64,000 nucleotides of DNA from Panopea generosa (GCA_029582155.1 CM055905.1:5892062-5956061); one strand, 5' to 3'. Positions 35,958-48,589 are shown, numbered from the stretch's first letter. Notes: generated by a model from the letters alone, not told the origin. A program made the numbers and translations.

Positions 35958-36624
35958 AACTTTGATTAAACATACGTATAAAACAAAGTATAGTTGATGT
36001 TTTTTTTATTTCAGTTATTGGCCCATTAAGGACGATTTCTAGCACCAACATCGGCACAAAGGTAGGCGATTTGTAGAAACCTGCCAGAGTCGCTACATAG
36101 CGCTACACTACAACAGATCCTTTTCTGGACGGCACAATCATTTACGGATACTCCAAAAATCGGTCTTTTATATTGTGTTCAATTTAATGAAATATACATA
36201 CTGGCATAAAATAACTGTTTATAACAATTTAATCTGAACATGAAATATAATAGAGACCTAAATATTCAACAAATATATGCACAATTAATATAAAAACTGT
36301 AATTTTGCAACTCCAGTTTATTTAACGATGGCAATGCCGAATTGATTTAGTTCTTAAAATCCCTCATTAGTTAAATTCAAGCTTATAATTACCATTTCCA
36401 TGAAAATTTATATCATATGCATGCATATATTTAAAGTTTTAAATAAATACAAGATGCAAAATATTTTTTTCCATTGCTTGTTTTATCTACATTTTTTTCA
36501 AGGACGGGTATGTTTATGAGGAAGTAAATCCAAACAAATCTGTACGGTAAATTGTGTTTTTTTTTCTCATATTGCATGAACTAATATTAAATTTAAATAC
36601 TGAGAAGTTTAATTAAATTATATC
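35958..36624. other. Intron, nothing recognised
   Basis: AT-rich sequence between the last exon region and the 2.55 kb duplication. Confidence 0.4.
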
Positions 36625-36696
36625 CAGGAAAAATGTGACAACAAATATAGCAATAGTTTTTAAGATGTGAATAGCATTAAGTTTTCTTGTCATTAC

Positions 36697-36819
36697 CTGT
36701 ACATATTTCACCATTCCCGGTGTATCCATCTTTACACGTGCATCTATAGGACCCAACAGTGTTAGTGCAGTAGGCAGCGTGGTCGTCACATTTGTTATGA
36801 CCATTGCATTCGTCAATAT
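36697..36819 (-). CDS. EGF-repeat gene exon: one calcium-binding EGF module
   Basis: 123 bp, acceptor AAATTTCAG, donor ACAG|GTAATG, phase 1 at both ends. Product D-I-D-E-C-N-G..., cysteines at 5, 11, 18, 27, 29 and 40. It has the Asn-hydroxylation pattern C-T-N-T-V-G-S-Y-R-C-T-C and a G-Y-T-G-N-G end. Known role of such modules: rigid, calcium-stabilised rods in extracellular matrix or cell-surface proteins. It is the paralogue of 39264-39386 (second duplication unit), with which it shares the last half almost base for base. The full protein is not identifiable from modules alone; fibrillin-, fibulin- or Notch-like proteins all use them. Confidence 0.88.
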
Positions 36820-38583
36820 CTGAAATTTTATTTAATTCTATATGTGTGTTCAATCCGTATTGACTGGACGATGCTTAAAGAATCTGTCTCATATAGTAGA
36901 AATTGTTTGATCTTTCCCAGGCTTCTTCATTCGAACAAATAAATTCCTATACTATAAAGAAAGGATAAAGAAGCGCCGTTGACTTATAGAGCCACAATGA
37001 CCAAATTATTGTAAGTAATATTAGCATATGCATATTTTAATCATTATTGTTAACCAAACAAAACATTAACGAAATATCTTTACACAAGAATGCAGATTTG
37101 TTTCTGTTTCATCGTATCCGATATATTTTTCGACATGTCAACACATTGGAGTTGTGTGCTTTATTATATATTGGTAATATTCGAATGACCTGGCACATGG
37201 GATAATGTAAAAGAACCGTTAAATGAATATGGCTTTTTTGTCTTCCTTTAAATGTTTGAATGGCATAAAAACACAGAAATCTAATTCAAAAATGAATTAT
37301 ACTTCGTTGAATAACGTGTAATGTTTCTAAGCTAGTAATATATCGATACATCTTTAAATTATTTCGATAAAACGATAGTCAACGATGTTTCCCTTTATCG
37401 TGGAATAAAGTCAATTTTCTGGGCTAGGTACGGATGACCCGTCAACATTCCGGCTGCAGAAAAAGGCAAATATGGTGTGTCTAATGATGTTTAATAAACT
37501 AATATCAATTATTATAAATTGCCCATCGAATATTTATTGACAAACTATATGGAAAAATGCCTTTATTTAGGTCTTAAGTTAAATATTTTCGGCGTATTTT
37601 ACTCGACAGGCAAATTAAAGTGCATGTACATTATTTGTAAATTATCATGGTTTTAACCATAATTGTTTAAATGGTTCTGGTTGGCTGTACCTATAACAAT
37701 GAAAATAATATAAAAAATATAAGATGTTATTGTTTATATTTGCTCGATACAAAGGACATTTATTTGTTTAAAATAATTATAGCGATTTTTCCGGTGTGAT
37801 TTATTTCCCGCACGCTGTAAGAGTTAGACAATACTTATCTCCCTTCAAATAACTTATTTTTTAGCTGTAGTAATTAGACAATATTTCTCTCTCTTTAAAT
37901 AACGTATTTTTTATCTTTAGTATTTAGACAATATTTCTATTTCTTTTAAAAACATTTTTACTCATTTATTTTAGAAATAGCACACTGTCACTTTGTTTAC
38001 ACTGTCAGACAAATGCTTGATGTAAGCAAGATTTGATTGATTTTAATTATTCTAGAGAGGATTTCAGTCTTAATTTAGAATATATCAGATTAACATTATG
38101 TTTTTCTGGCAAAGATTGCACTGGATCAACGAATTACATATGTCCTTGAATGGATTGATTGAAAAGAATCAAAATATTCAATTGATGCTTCGGGAGAGTC
38201 CTGCCATCTTTTGTGGCGAACTGATGCTTAGCATCACGCTATTCTTGTCGGTCTACTGTTATTTTGTTTAGAAGTCGAACTAGATCCCAGGTCCAGGTTT
38301 AACATGGATTTAGCACAAATATGGACATTGTATTTTGGTGCACTTAAAACGTTATTAAGATGTGCGATCGAGATTTATACAGTTAATCGTATGAAAGTTG
38401 TATTTGTCTGAAATGCATGTTCACCATAAAGGACTTATTTTTCATCTCTTTTTTCGATAAACTTTTTGTTTAAAGACACTACGATCTGAATGTATGGAGA
38501 TTTTATTTATTGCACATTAAACTTTTTAAAATTACCTAATATGATATACACACTAGAAGTAGAACACTTCGTAGTTTAAGAAC

Positions 38584-38745
38584 CCCAGTGGTGGTGTAGG
38601 GGTGAGCGTCCACCTCGCATACGGAAGGTCATGGGTTCGATCCCCGGCTGGGTAATACCAAAGACTAAAAATTGGTACTAAAGTCTCCCTCGTTTGGCGC
38701 TCAGCATTTAGGGGATAGCTTTAGACCAGTGCGTGCACAATATGT
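38584..38745 (+). mobile_element. tRNA-derived SINE, family C (unit 1)
   Basis: GGTGGTGTAGGGGTGAGCGT (box A) and CATGGGTTCGATCCCCGGCT (box B), then CTCAGCATTTAGGGGATAGC and ACCAGTGCGTGCACA. The 5' and 3' edges (CCCAG, CTGGGT) still suggest an acceptor stem, but the sequence continues as a SINE body. In an intron, antisense to the EGF gene. Confidence 0.83.
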
Positions 38746-38956
38746 AATAAAGTTTAGTGATGTAAAAATACGTTATATTTATTTAAAATAAACCTTACTT
38801 ATAAATCTGGATATAAGGTTTAGCAATAAACTTTTGTTTGTTGTTAGAATCGACACTTTATCAAGTTACATACTTCTTAAATATTTTAAATACATATAAT
38901 ATATTGTATCAATTTTAGCTTCGCATAAAAATAGATCCATGCTATTTCCAAAATTA

Positions 38957-39130
<174 letters not shown>

Positions 39131-39263
39131 TTAACGGAGTGTCACTATCCTTAACACGTTATTTGTGATATAGTTCTTTGTCAAATTCTATTTAGGAAAA
39201 TGTTACAACAAATATAGCAATCGTTTTTAAGATGTAAATAGCATTAAGATTTCTTGTCATTAC

Positions 39264-39386
39264 CTGTACATATTTTACCATTCCCGGTGTATCCATCTTT
39301 ACACGTGCATCTATAGGACCCAACAGTGTTAGTGCAGTTGGCGGCATCGTCGTCACATTCGTTATCACCCTTGCATTCGTCAATAT
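39264..39386 (-). CDS. EGF-repeat gene exon: one calcium-binding EGF module
   Basis: 123 bp, acceptor AATTTTCAG, donor ACAG|GTAATG, phase 1-1. Product D-I-D-E-C-K-G-D-N-E-C-D-D-D, cysteines at 5, 11, 18, 27, 29 and 40. C-T-N-T-V-G-S-Y-R-C-T-C and G-Y-T-G-N-G are as in its paralogue at 36697. The first half differs more (Asn-Gly-His versus Lys-Gly-Asp), and the second half is almost unchanged. That pattern fits either selection on the calcium/core half or gene conversion. Confidence 0.88.
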
Positions 39387-41128
39387 CTGAAAATTTTAAT
39401 TTAATTTTATATGTGTGTTCAATCCGTATTGACTGGACGATGCTTAAAGAATCTGTCTCATATAGTAGAAATTGTTTGATCTTTCCCAGGCTTCTTCATT
39501 CGAATAAATAAATTCCTATACTATAAAGAAATGACAAAGAGACGCCGTTTGACTTACAGAGCCACAATGACCAAACTTTTGTAATTGATATTAGCATATG
39601 CAAATACAATCATTATTATTAACAAAACAAAAACTTTAACGAAATATCTTTACACAAGAATGCAGATTTGTTTTTTGTTTCATCGTATCCGATATATTTT
39701 TGACATGTCAACACATTGGAGTTGTGTGCTTTATTATATATTGGTCATATTCGAATGACATGGCACATGGGATAATGTAAAGGACCGATAATTGAATATG
39801 GCTTTTTTGTCTTCCTTTAAATGTTTAAATGGCATAAAAACACAGTTATCTAGTTAAAAAATGAGTTATGTTTCGTTTAATTACGTGTAATAAGCTAGTA
39901 ATATATAGATACATCTTTAAATTATTTTGATAAAACGATAGTCAACGATGTTTCCCTTTATCGTGGAATTAGGTCAATTTCCGGGAATGATACTAAAACC
40001 TGGGCTAGGTACGGATGACCCGTCAACATTCCGGCTGCAGAAAAAGGCAAATATGGTGTGTCTAATGATGTTTAATAAACTAATATCAATTATTATAAAT
40101 TGCCTATCGAATATTTATTGACAAATTATATGGAGAAATGCCTTTATTTAGGTCTTGAAGTTAAAAATTTTCGGCGTATTTTACTAATTCCATCAAGTGT
40201 GACAGGCAAATTATAGTACTTGTACATCATTTGTAAATTTTCATGGTTTTAACCATAATTGTTTCAATGGTTCTGGTTGGCTGTACCTATAACAATGAAA
40301 ATAATATAAAAATATAAGCTCTAATTGTTTATATTTGCTCGATACAAAGGACATATATTTGTTTTTTAAAAACATAGCGATTTTGCTGATATGATTTATT
40401 TCCCACACGCTGTAAGAGTTAGACAATATCTATCTCTGTTCAAATAACGTATTTTTAGCTGTAGTTATTAGACAATATTTCTCTCTCTTTAAATAACGTA
40501 TTTTTTAGCTTTAGTAATAGGACAATATTTCTATTTCTTTGAATAACATTTTTACTCATTTATTTTAGAAATAGCGTAGTCACCTTGTTTACACTGTCAG
40601 ACATATGCTTGATGTAAGCAATATTTGATTGGTTTTAATTATTCAAGAGAGGATTTCAGTCTACCTATAGAATATATCAGATTAACAGTATGTTGTCTGG
40701 CAGAGATTACACTGGATCAACGAATTACATATGTCCTTGAATGGATTGATTGAAAAGAATCAAACTATTCAATTGATGCTTCGGGAGAGTCCTGCCATCT
40801 TTTGTGGCGAACAGATGCTTAGCATCACGCTTTTCTTGTCGGTCTACTGTTATTTTGTTTAGAAGTCGAACTAGATCCCAGGTCCAGGTTTAACATGGAT
40901 TTAGCACAAATATGGACATATTATTTTGGTGCACTTAAAACGTTATTAAAATGCGCGATCGAGATTTATACAGTTTATCGTATAAAAGCTGTATTTGTCT
41001 GAAATGCATGTTTACCATGAACGATTTATATTTCATTTCTTTTTTCGATAAACTTTTTGTTTAAAGACTTTATGATCTGAATGTATGGAGATTTTATTTA
41101 TTGCACCTTAAACTTGTTACTATTACCT

Positions 41129-41295
41129 ACAGTGAAGGGGTGAGCGTCCGCCTCGCATGCGGAAGGTCATGGGTTCGATCTCCGGCTGGGTCATACCAAA
41201 TACTTAAAAAAAGTACTACAAACTTCCTCGTTTGCCACTCAGCATTTAGGGGATAGTTCTGGACCAGTGCGTGTACAGTATGTTGTAAAGTTACG
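41129..41295 (+). mobile_element. tRNA-derived SINE, family C (unit 2)
   Basis: GGGGTGAGCGTCCGCCTCGC and CATGGGTTCGATCTCCGGCT. Same position in the duplicon as 38584-38745, so it was duplicated with its surroundings, not inserted anew. Confidence 0.83.
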
Positions 41296-41525
41296 TTATA
41301 TTAGTTATATTTATTTCAAATAAACCTATATCATAAATCTGGCTATAAGGTATAGCAATAAACGTGTGTTAAAAAAACTGTTTCGCTTGTTGTTAGAATC
41401 GACATTTTATCAAGATAAATATTTAAATATTTTAAATATATATAATATATTATATCAATTTTAGCTTCGCAAATAAAAAGGGCCATGCTATTTCCAAAAT
41501 TAAAACAACATATCAAAATGCACTC

Positions 41526-41634
41526 CTGTACAGTCGTTCCCGTCCTCAGTGGACACAATTGTACGACCCCTAAGTATTTACACATATCGCGTTCGTGCCG
41601 CAATTATGTTTACAGTCATAGCAACCATCAATAT
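41526..41634 (-). pseudogene. Dead EGF exon of the EGF-repeat gene
   Basis: Aligns base for base with the live exon 38980-39102 but carries four separate lesions. The calcium-binding D-E-C is D-G-C. An in-frame TAG replaces the Lys codon after V-N-T. A 14-bp deletion removes the segment around the fifth cysteine and shifts the frame. The donor is ACAG|GAGTGC instead of GT. The length is 109 rather than 123 bp. The acceptor is still an AG (TTTTAAG). With no donor and a frameshift it must be skipped; because neighbouring exons are phase 1-1, skipping keeps the frame. Confidence 0.92.
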
Positions 41635-41776
41635 CTTAAAATGACATTAAATTAGAATGACATTAACGGAGTGTCACTATCCTTAACACGTTATTTGTGA
41701 TATAGTTCTTTGTCAGAATCATTATATGAATAATTCATACAGAACTTGTTTGAGAATCAACTGTTACATCTTAGAT

Positions 41777-41897
41777 TATTTTGATACTAGTTATAGAGGC
41801 ATATTTTGATAGTCATAGTGGCGTATTTTGATAATTATTGAGGCATATTTTGATAGTCATAGTGCCGTTTTTTGATAGTTATAGAGACGTATTATGA
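41777..41897 (-). repeat. 22-bp minisatellite, first segment
   Basis: Units of about 22 bp, TAGTGGCGTATTTTGATAGT plus CA, diverged. Separated from the main array by a SINE. Confidence 0.9.
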
Positions 41898-42065
41898 GTA
41901 AGTTTATACTAATTTATTTTAGCTCGAATGCGACAAAAGCTTGGAGCTTATATAAACCGCTTTAGAGTCCGCTTCCTAAGTAGAGGCATCGGTCGAGCTG
42001 GGTACGAACCTGCAACCTCTGGCGGGAGTGCCTAACACTCTATCCATTACACTACCGCCCAAGCT
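41898..42065 (-). mobile_element. tRNA-derived SINE, family D, inside the minisatellite
   Basis: Minus-strand head GGCGGTAGTGTAATGGATAG (box A), AGGTTGCAGGTTCGTACCCA (box B), then CTCTACTTAGGAAGCGGACT and GTCGCATTCGAGCTAAAATA. It interrupts the 22-bp array, so it inserted after the array formed. Confidence 0.82.
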
Positions 42066-43841
42066 TATGACATTTACAGTGGCGTATTTTTATAATCAAA
42101 GTGGCGTATTTTGATTGCAATACTTGTATATTTTGATAGTTATATGTCGTATTTTGATAATTATAATGGCGTATTTTGATATAGTAGCGTATTTTAATTG
42201 TAATAAAGGCGTATTTTGATAGTTATAGCGAAGTAGTGTAACAGTCATAGTGTCGTATTTTGAAAGTTATATAAGCGTATTTTGATAGGCATGGTGGCGT
42301 ATTTTGATAGTCACAGTGGCATATTTTGAAAGTCATAGTGACGTATTTTGATAGTAATAGCGGAGTAGTTTAATAGTCATAGTGGCGTATTTTGATATTT
42401 ATAACGGAATAGTTTACTAATCATAGTGGCGTATTTGGAAAGTTATATAGGCGTATTTAGATAGGCATAGTGGCGTTGTTTATAATCATAGTGGCGTATT
42501 TTGAAGGTTATAAAGGCGTATTTCGATAGGCATAGTGGCGTTATTTATAGTCAAATTGGCGTATTTTGATTGTAATACTGCTATATTTTGATAATTATAG
42601 GTCGTATTTTGATAATTGTAGTGGCGTATTTTGATAAAGTAGCGTATTTTGATTGTAATTAAGGCGTATTTTGATAGTTATAGCTGAGTAGTTTAATAGT
42701 CATAGTGGCGTATTTTGAAAGTTATATAGGCGTATTTTGATAGACATTCTGGCGTATTTTTGTAGTTATATTGACGTATTATGATAGTTTTAATGGAATA
42801 ATTTAATATTCGTAGTGGCGTATTTTGATAGTTATAACGGAATAGTTTAATAGTCATAGTGGCGTATTTTGAAAGTTATATAGACGTATTTTGAAAGGCA
42901 TAGTGGCGTTATTTATAGTAATACTGACGTATTTTATTAGTTATAGTGGCGTATTTTGATAGTCATATTGGCGTATTTTGAAAGTTACATAGGAGTATTT
43001 TGATAGCCATAGTGGCGTAATTTTGTAGCTAAAGTGACGTTTTTTATTAATTATAGTGGCGTATTTTGATAGTCATAGTAACGTATTTGGATAACCATAG
43101 TGGCGTATTTTCATATATACAGTGACGTATTTTATTACTTATAGTGACGTATTTTGATAGCCATAGTGGCGTGTTTTTGTGGTTATAGTGGCGTATTTTA
43201 TTAGCTATAGTGGCGTAATTTGATAGTCATAGTGGTGTTTTTTGAAAGTTTTATAAGCGATTTCTTTAGTCAAAATAGTGGCGTATTTTGATAGTCATAG
43301 TGGCGTATTTTTTTTTAGTTATAGTGGCCTATTTTACTACTTACAGGGACGTATTATGATAGTCATAGTGGCGTATTTAGATAATCATAGTGGCATATTT
43401 AAATAATCATAGTGCCGTATTTTCATAGATACAGTGGCATATTTTATTAATAATAGTGGCGTATTTTGATAGTCAAAGTGGCATATTTAGATCATCATAG
43501 TGGGGTATTTTCATAGTTATATTGACGTATTTTATTACTGACAGTTGCGTATTTTATTACTTTTATAGGTGTATTTTTGTAATTAAAGTGAGGTATTTTG
43601 ATAGTGATAGCGGAGTAGTTTAAGTAGTTATAGTTGCGTATTTTGAAAGTTATATAGACGTATTATGATAGTCATAATGGCATAATTTTGTAGTTCTAGT
43701 GGCGTATCTTATTAATTGTAGTGGCATATTTTAATAGTCAAAGTAACGTATTTTATTAGTTATAGTGGCGTATTAAGATAATCATAGTGGTGTATTTCCA
43801 TAGATACAGTGACGTATTTTGATAGTCATAGTGGTGTATTT
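42066..43841 (-). repeat. 22-bp minisatellite, main array
   Basis: About 80 units of GTGGCGTATTTTGATAGTCATA, with variants in which GTGGCG becomes GTGACG, GTAGCG or AAGGCG. It lies in the long intron between the two EGF exon clusters. No spacers differ systematically, so it is not a CRISPR-type array. Confidence 0.95.
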
Positions 43842-45599
43842 AAGTTACAGAAGCATACACAGACATTTTTAAACATTATTGACTGTTTTATAACTTTATC
43901 ATTGTTAAAGATGATTGCAATAGTTTTTGTCACATATAATACTAATATTCATGGAAATGGTATAAATCAGCTTGAATTTAACTGTTTAACGGTTTTAAAA
44001 ACAAAATCATTTCGGCAGAGTGTCAATTGTTTTTCAATTTTGTAATAAAAATATAGCATTTTTTTTAATATTTTGATATACTGTACGGATAAATTTTTGT
44101 TAATATCTCACAAATTACTCTCTGATAACTATTTTAATTGTCATTAAAATAAAAAAAAAAAAACACTTTACGGCGTAATTTAAGAATAAATTAGCTCTAA
44201 AATCATGGCATGGTTAAATAAAATACAGTTGCAAGATTAACGTTTTTATACTTATTGAGCATACTTGTATAAATGTTAAGATTTCTATTATATTTCATAG
44301 TCTGGTTAAATTGCTATCAACAATACTTTTATACCAGTATGCATATTTCATTGAACACAATAGAAGAGACCAATTTAGGCGTATCAGTAAATATTTGTGT
44401 CATCCGAAATAGTGTCAGTTGTAGTATGTCGTGACTCTTGCAGGTCTCGACAAAATTGCTTCCCTTTGTGCGCTGAGTTGGTGCGCATGAAAAACTATAG
44501 CAATCGTCCTTAATTATAATTTGGTATTGTATTTTATACGAAAATAAATCAAGATAAATAATAATAAAATATTTCACTATACTAGATGAATTTTATTGCA
44601 CTGGCAAATGTTGTGGTAAAAACCTGTAATGGACGCCGCTGCGGCGTTTCGTCCAATACAGCTTTTTGTGGATTTTAACTTGCGTGGATTTCGAATGTAA
44701 GTGAAGCAATTCATGGAATACATGACTTTCTGACGTAACGTAACGCCATGTCGATAAAAGTACGAATATTAAAAAGTTGATTTGTCCAAAGACTGGCTTT
44801 ACATGCTTAAGAAGAGAAAAAAGTTTGAAAGAATTGATGGTTGTCGAATCAACTTCACGATAACAAAAACAGAAATTATAAAAAGGCAACTAATCATATA
44901 CCTTATGATACTCATCAGTTACACGTGCACTGTAATCATATATATGTATTATATTAAACAAAAATCGTCACACACTATTTGCAGACAAACAATCACTAAC
45001 GTGGATATCAACCGATATCATTATAATTATACAGCACATTTAATTTGACATATGGCAGCGACAGTGATATCAAAGTCGTATATCGATCGTCGATTCCATA
45101 ACACTATATCGCTATCAAATTATTGTTCTATTTAATATATATCGTGATAGATGAAAGACCCAATAACGTGGTACCGGTTGATGATTTAAGAGTTAAAAGG
45201 GCAAAGACAGCAAGTTTTATTCACAAAAGTTGTTAAACAGTAATGTCTATTGGATTCAATGTTACGTTCCTTAACTTATCCCGCTGAAACAATTCATAGC
45301 CTTCCCTTTGTATTCATTGTTATATTCACATGTGTAAACCGCGAGATTATTTATATGATTGGTGTAACCATAGCAACTATATGTTTTCTATTAATTATTC
45401 ACTATTTACATGCTGATATATGACATATTAATATCGTACGTTCTCTAATGCAAACATTCAAAAAAATAAATACTTCATCCGAGTTATGAAAAGTATATTG
45501 TATACAAAATAATATAAGTTAACATCAATTGTAAAACATAAAAATTGATGAAGTATCTAATATAATGGTGTATTGCCAATTGCTGTTTTCTTGGTTTCT
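43842..45599. other. Intron, no exon recognised
   Basis: Includes an A-run at 44149-44162 and a GC-rich hairpin at 44632-44656 (GACGCCGCTGCGGCGT). No EGF exon or known repeat found. Confidence 0.45.
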
Positions 45600-45685
45600 T
45601 TTTTCAGTTAAACAAATAAAAATTAAAAAGTTAGTATTTACACAAACCGCGATGCTATGTGTGTTTTCGTAACATTCATCAATGT
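45600..45685 (-). pseudogene. Decayed EGF exon remnant
   Basis: The minus strand encodes I-D-E-C-Y-E-N-T-H-S, then A-V-C-V-N-T-N, the start of an EGF module. The second cysteine region is deleted, and the sequence departs from EGF after V-N-T-N. No AG precedes the expected phase-1 start, and no cysteines 4 to 6 follow. It shares the same abrupt break (after ACTAAC) and 5' flank with 50633-50697, so both descend from one truncated ancestor. Confidence 0.7.
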
Positions 45686-45689
45686 CATT

Positions 45690-45890
45690 CTATTTAAAAA
45701 AAGACAAAACGTTACAGCGGAACCATTGTTGAAAATGTTGTTTGAAGGCAACTTAAAAATGGACAAAAATAATATTATATCCAATTTTAATAACTTTATT
45801 ATAACACTTTAAGTGTATCAGTTCATAACATTTCCAAAAGTTTACACTATTTCAAGCGTTTTAGTCTATAACTGAGCTTAGAATTTGCCA
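45690..45890 (-). repeat. Module K, copy 1
   Basis: GACAAAACGTTACAGCGGAA through TTACACTATTTCAAGCGTTT. Repeated at 50700-50900 and, partly, at 58290-58440. Confidence 0.75.
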
Positions 45891-46112
45891 AATTTTAAAA
45901 TAGTATCTTGGCAATTATTTAGATACAAAATGAAATCGTCAAATTAACTCGTGCTCACGCAATTTGATTGAAAAACTGCGCAAGCGATGCCGCTGAACAC
46001 CATATATCAAGACAAATATATAAGTATCATTGAAATCAAATACTTTCGCAAGACAATGAACTGAAGATGATTTCGGTAGATTGTAGCGTGTGTAGTTTTC
46101 GAAAACTAGTAG

Positions 46113-46620
46113 AGAGGTATATGTTACCACGAGAATTAATAAAGGATGCTAAGAAATGAATGCACTGTTATTATATACTGATAAAACTACCATAAAATGA
46201 TAAGATTGTAAGTGATATACGTAATAATATTGCATATTGAGTAAATAGTAAATCTGATTATAAATATATATATGTAGCTGTTTATATTGACGTATGTGCA
46301 ACATGAGCCACATGTAGGACGTTATCGACGTAAAAGGAGTCAGCCGGTGGTAGTACCGTCATAGGACGCGCAACCCATATATTCGTCATATGGACGACTT
46401 GACATTCCTGATGTCAGGTTGGAGTCGGCATAAGTAACTCAGTACTACACTGTAAAAGGGAAATAAACCCTGTGAAAACACCCATTGCCGATAGGGACGA
46501 TTGGAGATATACCTACTTAACAGGACGCGTACGTTGCGTTTTCAACAATATAAAGCTTATGTAAATCATTCATTAACGTTGCAGAGAAAGTTGCACCACG
46601 ACATCAGTGATCAATATATC
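46113..46620 (+). repeat. Module M, copy 1 (about 505 bp)
   Basis: From GAGAATTAATAAAGGATGCT through GGAGTCAGCCGGTGGTAGTA and GGGAAATAAACCCTGTGAA to CGACATCAGTGAT. Recurs at 53489-53992 with about nine of ten bases kept. No coding frame is conserved between the copies. Confidence 0.82.
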
Positions 46621-46624
46621 TATA

Positions 46625-47145
46625 TATATAAAGGGAGATATTTAAATTCACAACAATGGAATTTACGAATTTTAGGATTTTTCAGATGCTCATTCACAAT
46701 GCATAATATATATATGAAGATAATTATTTGTGAATAACCAAAACATCAATGTACAGACCAGACTACGGCAAGTGCGCCTAGCTACAATGCAAACCATAGA
46801 TACAATATCAAGGCATCTGCCTAACCAATAAATTTGGTGACGACCATGACTTATATACTACGGAATTACATGCAACACATCTGGACAGGGTGGACAAAGT
46901 TACATGCAGGAACTGATAGCTTTATGTGAGTAGGATCCATTTAAGGATTCATAACTACTCACATGCTATATAAAGAACAAATTTATAAATCTGTTGGATC
47001 ATATACATACAGTGAATGCATATATATTTAATTTCAAAAAGGGAGATAATTAAATTATGACATATATATGGAGATAAATATTTGTGAATAACCAAGACAT
47101 AAATGTATAGACCAGACTACGGCGAGTAATCCTACTCAAATAAAT
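46625..47145 (-). repeat. Module P, inverted copies
   Basis: CAGACTACGGCAAGTGCGCC, ATGCAACACATCTGGACAGG and TGAGTAGGATCCATTTAAGG are reverse complements of the P units at 55843-56400 and 60509-61450. One full and one partial unit. This is the only place where a duplicon module is flipped relative to its neighbours. Confidence 0.78.
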
Positions 47146-47147
47146 AG

Positions 47148-47480
47148 TAGAGCACTCGGCCCATTGGGGCTATAAGTCACTGCCAATGAATAGAAGTAAT
47201 ATGCAATTTCATATGATAATAAGCAATGGAACATACATAAATACTGTAGGTAAACTTTCAAAAGCACAAATGTAGATATGGTGTTTAAATAGTAGTATAA
47301 ATAGAGTTTCTCCTTTAGAGATATGCCTTTGTCAAAACTTTTTCCACCTTTCTTTGACAATTGTTCATTAGATATTTCAGTTTATGTATAAATTCTAACA
47401 TTGCATAGTCACTGGTTGCAATGACTTTTTTTAGATTGGCATTTCTTCAGTCGATATCAACAGCACAGTCCTATAGCAAA
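47148..47480 (-). repeat. Module Q, copy 1, with conserved minus-strand frame
   Basis: Contains CACTCGGCCCATTGGGGCTA at one end. On the minus strand a peptide-like stretch V-I-A-T-S-D-Y-A-M-L-E-F-I-H then L-M-N-N-C-Q-R-K-V ends ...T-K-A-Y-L stop. The same reading occurs in the Q copies at 54550, 59393 and 62066 with amino-acid changes. Not a family I recognise; probably the 3' end of an old coding sequence captured in the duplicon. Confidence 0.6.
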
Positions 47481-48589
47481 TTTGATTCGCCTTTCACTGT
47501 CCCTGTGTCACAGCACCGGAAAAGTCTTTGACTAGAACTTTCGCCTTATTCGACCTGTTTCAATTCTCAGAGGAAGAATACCACATGTGAATTGTGCCAA
47601 AATTGACCGTTTACTTTTAATGTTAAATGTTCGTATGTTCTTAATTTCGGCCTATCCGGAATCGTAAGAAACCATATATTTGAAAAATAGTTACTAGCAA
47701 TGTTATGTAAAGTAGCCATGTTTACAGATGTTTTATGATTGAAATGATTAAGTAAATCGAATTCATGCATAATAATGTTACCAGACCAGTTATTTTCACA
47801 AATCTGATAGTAATAATTAAAGACACCACCATTCCACCTATGAAAAGAAGGTGTTGCTTTTTTTAAAATAAATCACTTGAAGTATATGCATCTTGAAAAT
47901 TTGGGTCATGATGATGTTTATCTAGAGTGTATAAAAATGTGTGTATTCATATAGGAAAACCCCAAGAAAGCCAATGTTTTGATTCGTTGGTTGTTCATTA
48001 ATATGGTGTGTGGCTTGATGCCGCATATATCTGCAATAGCACATTCTGTGGAAACAGAAGCCCAAAAAATAATTATTATACAGTTATTTAACGGCAACCC
48101 AAAGGACGGCAGATTGATATGTAATGCTTTAAAAATCGCAACCCAACACTATCTGTGGTCTCAAACGATTTTAAAAGAACACATTAAATGTAATCATTGC
48201 AACAGACAAACAAGAAATAGTTTTACGTTTTAAGTTTTTTTTATGATAATTCAGCTGATATTTATAAGTTTAGCAGATTTATTTTGTAAACGCACTCGAT
48301 TTACTCGCACTTTAATCGATTTCCTGAGTAAACCAATACCGGGTGAAAGCTATAATGGAGCCTGGCATTGATCCTGAAACCTTTGGCGTGAGGAATTACA
48401 CGCCAGCCACGTTAGCAGTATCTCTGATATGTGATTACCACGTACTTTTGTCATGTATTTTTATTTTATATAGTGCATGGTGTATCATAAACAGTTATTT
48501 AAATACTCAATAAATATACATATTGTACGAGAATGAGAAAATATAAATATTCAGTTATATGTAAAATAATATAATAGAAGGAGATCTAT
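47481..48589. other. Intron; degenerate SINE D at about 48290-48425
   Basis: At 48290-48425 the minus strand shows TACTCAGGAAATCGATTAAA and GTTTCAGGATCAATGCCAGG, diverged family D head and body. The rest has short open frames on both strands (about 47950-48230) without recognised motifs. Confidence 0.4.

Larger units (their letters stand above)
39189..41722 (-). repeat. Segmental duplication unit 2 (2.53 kb, one live and one dead EGF exon)
   Basis: Partner of 36625-39188. It ends within about 55 bp of the start of the 22-bp minisatellite (41777). Confidence 0.92.

Noticed and set aside
38584-38660. Candidate tRNA gene
   Set aside because: Box A and B are good, but stems are incomplete and the same SINE body follows in three copies.
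41777-43841. CRISPR-like array
   Set aside because: No constant repeat separated by unique spacers; it is a plain 22-bp tandem repeat in a eukaryotic intron.
47950-48233. Opposed open frames (84 codons on plus; a minus frame containing P-H-T-I-L-M-N-N-Q)
   Set aside because: Possibly repeat-derived coding, but I could not place the family or find a second copy here.
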